NCBI GenBank assembly: GCA_015680635.1
Contig: JAABOA010000011.1
Span: forward strand, 16,318-28,991
Length of the DNA: 12,674 bases
DNA from: Lunasporangiospora selenospora
Lineage: Eukaryota; Mortierellomycota; Mortierellomycetes; Mortierellales; Mortierellaceae
Direction of reading: 5' to 3'
The position numbers were made by a program, and so were the translations under genes. The notes beneath the pieces were generated by a model. That model was not told the DNA's origin. It did not search any database and saw only the letters and a program-made list of their open reading frames with translations. Below are positions 9,019 through 12,674 of this stretch, piece after piece (the first letter of the stretch is position 1; every line of letters begins with the position of its first letter).

Positions 9019-11698
9019 CAAGAGCAAGCCATGCAGCATCGGCGGCATTCCGCCGTGTCCATGCATTTGGCCAACTACGACAATGTAGGCAGTGCTACCA
9101 TGAGAAATGTACACCATAGCCGTCTCTCCTTTCCTTTCTCATGTTCCTGCTCTGACTGATCAACACTGCTCTCCACTCGTATTGAAAATAAAAATATAAA
9201 AAAAAAGCATCGACAGCGTTCGAAAGACGCGCCTTTGCATTTACTGAGGAAAAACTTCGTCAGGCCGCTTCACAACAGAGGCTATCTGGTAGACCTCCTC
9301 AGTCGATAGAGGTCGTACTATCAGACGGAACGATCAACGTTGGAGCGTCTGGATCCACAACGCCCTTGGAGATCGCGCAAGGTAAGGAGGACAGGCAGAG
9401 TTTGATTATGGATCAAGACGCTATGAAAATAAACATTTGATCGCTAACTGCGATTCTTTTCTTTAAATGAGAGGTTATTAGGCATCTCTGGCAAGTTGGC
9501 CAAGAACACTCTTATCGCGGAATTGAATGGCTCTACTTTCTGGGACATGAGTCGGCCATTGGCGGCATCTTGCCAGCTAAAGTTTATTCCTTTCCAGGAG
9601 AACAACGACCGATTAACAGATCTCTTTTGGCATTCTTCGGCTCACGTCTTGGGTATGTCGCTTGAGGCTAAATATGGATCGAGACTCTTGCTCTGTGACG
9701 GACCAGCAATTAAACAGGGCGGATTCTTTTATGAGTTTCTGTTGACCAAGCCAAATCAGGACCCTTCCGCAACTCTAGCCGAGATGTTGCAGCAAAACTA
9801 TCCTACTCATCATTTCACCAAAGAAGAAATTGAGCACCTTCAGTTGATCATGCAGCAGTTTATTGCCCAACGACTACCATTTGAGAGGCTTTCAGTCACG
9901 CAGGAATTTGCGTACGACCTCTTTCCCGAAAACAAGTTTAAACAACACTTTATCGGGAATATCCCCAAGGATAGTGAGATCACACTCTATAAATGTGGAC
10001 CATTTGTAGACCTGTGCCGTGGACCCCATGTCCAACATACAGGACAGCTTCAAGCCATGGAAATCTTGAGGACATCGAATGCCTATTTCATGCCAGAGTT
10101 GGATAGAGACCCCAAATCCCCCCAGTCCCTGACGCGAATGTATGGTATCTCATTCCCATCCGCAAAGGAGCTGAAACAATGGCACCAACGAAAGGCTGAG
10201 GCTGAAAAGCGAGATCATCGAGTCATTGGTAAGAGCCAGGGACTCTTTGCTGTTCATAACGCAAGCCCGGGATCTGCCTTTATGCTTCCGCACGGGACCA
10301 GGATTGTGGAGCGGCTGCTGCGGTTCATGAGACAACAATACCGCAAGTATGGATACGAGGAAGTCATGTCTCCGTTGATGTACAAGAAAGAACTTTGGGA
10401 GACGTCGGGACATTGGCAAAACTATAAGGATGATATGTTTCAAGTCCAGAGGGGCTGTGGGCACGATCATGGTGAACATGGAGAAGTTGAAAAGCCTGGA
10501 GTTGAAGGGCAGGACGAGGTGTTTGGACTCAAGCCTATGAATTGCCCGGGTCATTGCCTGATCTTTGACATGTCCAATCGGTCTTACAAGGATTTGCCTA
10601 TTCGTTACGCCGACTTTGGTGCCCTGCATCGGTAATGTCCTTTCTATCACTACTCATCTTTGTCTCTGTGTGATATGCATCGTCAAGAAATGAACAGAGT
10701 CATTCGCAAAATGGAGTACTAACTGCGAACTTGTATTTCTCAGGAATGAATCCACTGGATCGCTCACCGGATTGACGAGGGTCAGGAGATTCCACCAGGA
10801 TGATGCGCACATCTTTTGTTCAAGGGATCAAATCTTCCAAGAAATCAAGTCGACACTTTCTTTTGTCCACACAGTCTATAACACATTCCGGTTCCCAAGC
10901 TACGAGCTGTCACTGTCGACAAGGCCGCTGTCCAACTTTTTAGGAGCTGTCGAAGAATGGGATGCGGCGGAAGAGGCGCTCCGCCAAGCATTAAACCAGT
11001 CGGGAAGCGAGTGGTCTATCAACGAAGGCGATGGCGCGTTTTATGGACCAAAAATCGATATCCTTGTTCGAGATGCCCTCGGAAGGAGACATCAAACTGC
11101 AACCATTCAATTGGACTTCCAATTGCCACAGCGATTTGGACTACACTTTTATGATCACCAGGGCTCGAAGCAGACGCCAGTAATCATTCATAGAGCTGTC
11201 TTAGGGAGTGTGGAGCGAATGATGGCAATTTTAATCGAACATACAGGAGGACGTTGGCCATTCTGGTTGTCGCCACGACAAGCCATGGTGGTCCCAGTCT
11301 TTGGAGGAAAGGCAGGGATGGACGAGACGACCAAGACGGAGGATGGACAAGGTGCAAAGAATGGATCATTGACGGATTACGCTAATTTTGTCCGGGAAAC
11401 TCTGTCCAAGGCAGGACGGATCAAGGAAATTAATTCAAGTGAGGGCGAGAACGAAGATCCGGTCGTGAAGATGGACGACAAGCATTACTTTGTGGACGTG
11501 GACCACTCTGGAGGATCGTTGAACAAGATGGTGCGAGATGCACAAGTGGCTCAGTACAACTTTATTTTGGTCGTGGGAGAGAAGGAAAAAGAGCAAGGCA
11601 CAGTGAATGTTAGGACGAGAGAGGGTGAACGGTTAGGCGAAATGACGATACCCCAGGTAGTTGAGCTGTTCAAGATACGCGAAGATCAGTTCCTATAG
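8997..11698 (+). CDS. MST1: Threonyl-tRNA synthetase, mitochondrial type, with TGS and editing domains
   Basis: Class II synthetase charging tRNA-Thr, probably in the mitochondrial matrix. Exons 8997-9084, 9208-9381, 9482-10631 and 10744-11698 (introns 123, 100 and 112 nt) join in frame to 788 aa. The first 29 residues (starting MSTQFRLARASHAAS) contain six Arg and no acid, a typical mitochondrial presequence. The acceptor at 9207 is the first AG after a CTGAC branch site. A TGS domain starts near residue 62 (IEVVLSDGT). The editing domain keeps both metal/catalytic pairs, HSSAH (His138, His142) and CRGPH (Cys266, His270). The catalytic core has KPMNCPGH (Cys442), HRNE (Arg471), QDDAH (His493) and IIHRAVLGS (His620); Cys442/His493/His620 match the zinc ligands of bacterial ThrRS. 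Residues from about 640 form the anticodon-binding domain. A Cys/His-rich insert lies near 411-435. Yeast Mst1 lacks the N-terminal editing region, so the layout is closer to bacterial ThrS or animal TARS2. No in-frame ATG exists in exon 2, so a separate cytosolic form is unlikely. Confidence 0.93.
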
Positions 11699-12259
11699 TT
11701 TTGTGAGGTGCTGCGCTGTAAGCCAGCTTAGAAAAAAAACCAAGCTCTGCTCCAACAAACAATAAGGAAGAAAGGAGTGCTATCCTGAGATCAGGCCATA
11801 GGAGACCTCTGAATGAATATGACAGGCGAGAGGTATGACCTTCCCGATCAACTTGTTTTCATATGCCGAATACAAGAGCCTTTACGTCCTGTAACCTTTT
11901 TCGTTTCAGGAATTCATCTTTATGCATCCCTCGGCTTGGTTTCCCAAGGGTAGAGAAAGAGCAGTCAAATGAACGTATGCATGTCTTGACGGCCAGTGGA
12001 ATTCGACCGCCGACTACTAGCGCCGATTTGAGTGGCTCGTTTGGTAAAAGGTTGGTTTGTAGTCAATTATCCCTCAATGTGTCAAGCTTCCGCTCTTTGC
12101 GGAGAGACGTGACATCTCTTTCCGGTCTTCCATCTATTCCATTGATAGAAAATGACTACTCGCCAACATTAGTACGGGCTTGCGTAGGAAGGGTTGCGTG
12201 GTCAACTTTTACTTCAGTACGTTAGCAAGATTGCTGGAAAGGATGACGGATGGCGCCGA

Positions 12260-12276
12260 TACTCGAATCTCGAGTA
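12260..12276. repeat. Perfect small inverted repeat
   Basis: TACTCGA (12260-12266) and TCGAGTA (12270-12276) are exact complements with a 3-nt centre. It lies about 180 nt upstream of a TATA box and could be a dyad site for a transcription factor, or chance. Confidence 0.45.
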
Positions 12277-12365
12277 GAATGTTCGATTCAGCAGAGCACC
12301 ACCAACTCCCCTCCTTTTCTTACCATCCCCCTAGCCCCAGCTGCTCCAACCCGGATCACGCGGAA

Positions 12366-12388
12366 TAAGGTTATCTGATGCAACCTTA
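12366..12388. repeat. Inverted repeat in the distal promoter
   Basis: TAAGGTT (12366-12372) and AACCTTA (12382-12388) are exact complements separated by 9 nt, about 67 nt upstream of the TATA box. Confidence 0.4.
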
Positions 12389-12430
12389 AATGGTATGGTT
12401 ACAAGCTTACAGCCCTGCCCGGGTCATCCT

Positions 12431-12463
12431 CCAATTTTTCATACTCTGACAGCATATAAAAGG
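12431..12463 (+). promoter_or_regulatory. Core promoter: CCAAT motif and TATA box
   Basis: CCAAT at 12431-12435 is followed by TATAAAAGG at 12455-12463, a near-ideal TATA box. About 30 nt downstream the sequence becomes strongly pyrimidine-rich (12500-12560), as in 5' leaders of well-expressed fungal genes, and an ATG with an open frame follows at 12615. The other ThrRS/IDE promoters in the window lack a TATA box this good, so the downstream gene may be strongly or inducibly expressed. Confidence 0.6.
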
Positions 12464-12614
12464 TTGAGGATGTTTGCTGAGTGCTCGCTTCACATCATTT
12501 GTCCCACGCCCACCACCTTCCCCGTCTCCCCACTCCCCACCCAACGAGCAGTCTATTTCCCCCCGTCGTTATTCTGCTCGATTTTTGTGCAAAACCAGGC
12601 CCTCTCCCTGAACG

Positions 12615-12674
12615 ATGAGTGCTAGTTACTGCAATGATTATGAAGGATGGGTTAGTAACGCGTACCTGACACTT
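12615..12674 (+). CDS. Probable first exon of a further gene, cut by the window end
   Basis: An ATG in AACGATGA lies 152 nt after the TATA box and after a CT-rich leader. The frame is open to the window edge (20 codons, beginning MSASYCNDYEGW). GTTAGT at 12651 is a plausible splice donor directly after the Trp codon, so the coding exon may be only 12 codons, with the following bases being intron. The product cannot be recognised from so little sequence. Confidence 0.35.
   Translation, partial: MSASYCNDYEGWVSNAYLTL

Larger units (their letters stand above)
11699..12430. other. Intergenic region without a recognised gene
   Basis: The first 150 nt are likely the ThrRS 3' flank; there is no AATAAA, only the weak variant AATAAG at 11761-11766 and an A run near 11731-11738. 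A 120-codon open frame starting at ATG 11863 and ending at 12225 is Ser/Arg-rich and shows no motif, so I do not call it a gene. The remaining sequence is probably the upstream regulatory region of the gene that starts near the window end. It includes the hairpin TACTCGA/TCGAGTA (12260-12276) and the dyad TAAGGTT/AACCTTA (12366-12388). Confidence 0.5.

Noticed and set aside
11863-12225. A 120-codon open frame on the + strand
   Set aside because: No motif, Ser/Arg-rich composition, no clear promoter or splice context, and it lies in the probable upstream region of the next gene. It would be reconsidered if transcripts or orthologues appeared.
12277-12297. tRNA-like TGTTCGATTCA
   Set aside because: Only two of the five T-stem pairs form, and no other cloverleaf arms are present.
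12395-12625. A 76-codon open frame overlapping the TATA box and leader
   Set aside because: It starts upstream of the TATA box and runs through the untranslated CT-rich leader, so it is most likely a chance frame.

Overview
The window looks like nuclear DNA of a filamentous fungus, most likely an early-diverging lineage such as Mortierellomycotina (Mucoromycota). The genes are eukaryotic and closely spaced. They are cut by eleven small GT-AG introns of about 92-149 nt, some with CTAAC- or CTGAC-type branch sites. The lineage call is inference from gene structure and protein flavour; no rRNA or other marker is present. All confident genes lie on the + strand.

Layout. (1) 1-2838: the 3' part of an ABCC/MRP-type ABC exporter gene, running from just after the NBD1 Walker A lysine through TMD2 and NBD2 to the stop (855 residues visible, 2 introns). 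(2) 2839-3070: a 232-nt compact intergenic stretch with poly(A)-signal hexamers and an A/T-rich TATA-like element. (3) 3071-6989: an insulin-degrading enzyme / Ste23-type M16 metallopeptidase (7 exons). The reconstructed 5' exon supplies a mitochondrial-type presequence, an in-frame second AUG gives a cytosolic form, and the C-terminus is the peroxisomal signal SKL. (4) 6990-8996: about 2 kb without an intact gene, holding A/T-rich and C-run sequence, a possible decayed minus-strand gene and small inverted repeats. (5) 8997-11698: a mitochondrial-type threonyl-tRNA synthetase with TGS, editing, catalytic and anticodon-binding domains (4 exons, 788 aa). (6) 11699-12674: intergenic sequence ending in a CCAAT/TATA-type promoter, a pyrimidine-rich leader and the probable start of another + strand gene that leaves the window.

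The three genes do not form a pathway. They look like ordinary housekeeping or transport neighbours: vacuolar or plasma-membrane export of conjugates, peptide clearance in several compartments, and mitochondrial translation. I found no CRISPR array, intact transposon, tRNA or rRNA, and nothing I can defend as a wholly new system. The observations most worth testing are the three-compartment targeting logic built into the IDE gene (weak first AUG, no intervening AUG in the spliced mRNA, strong second AUG, C-terminal SKL), a possible tandem-acceptor isoform of the ABC gene, and a Cys/His-rich insertion beside the catalytic core of the ThrRS.
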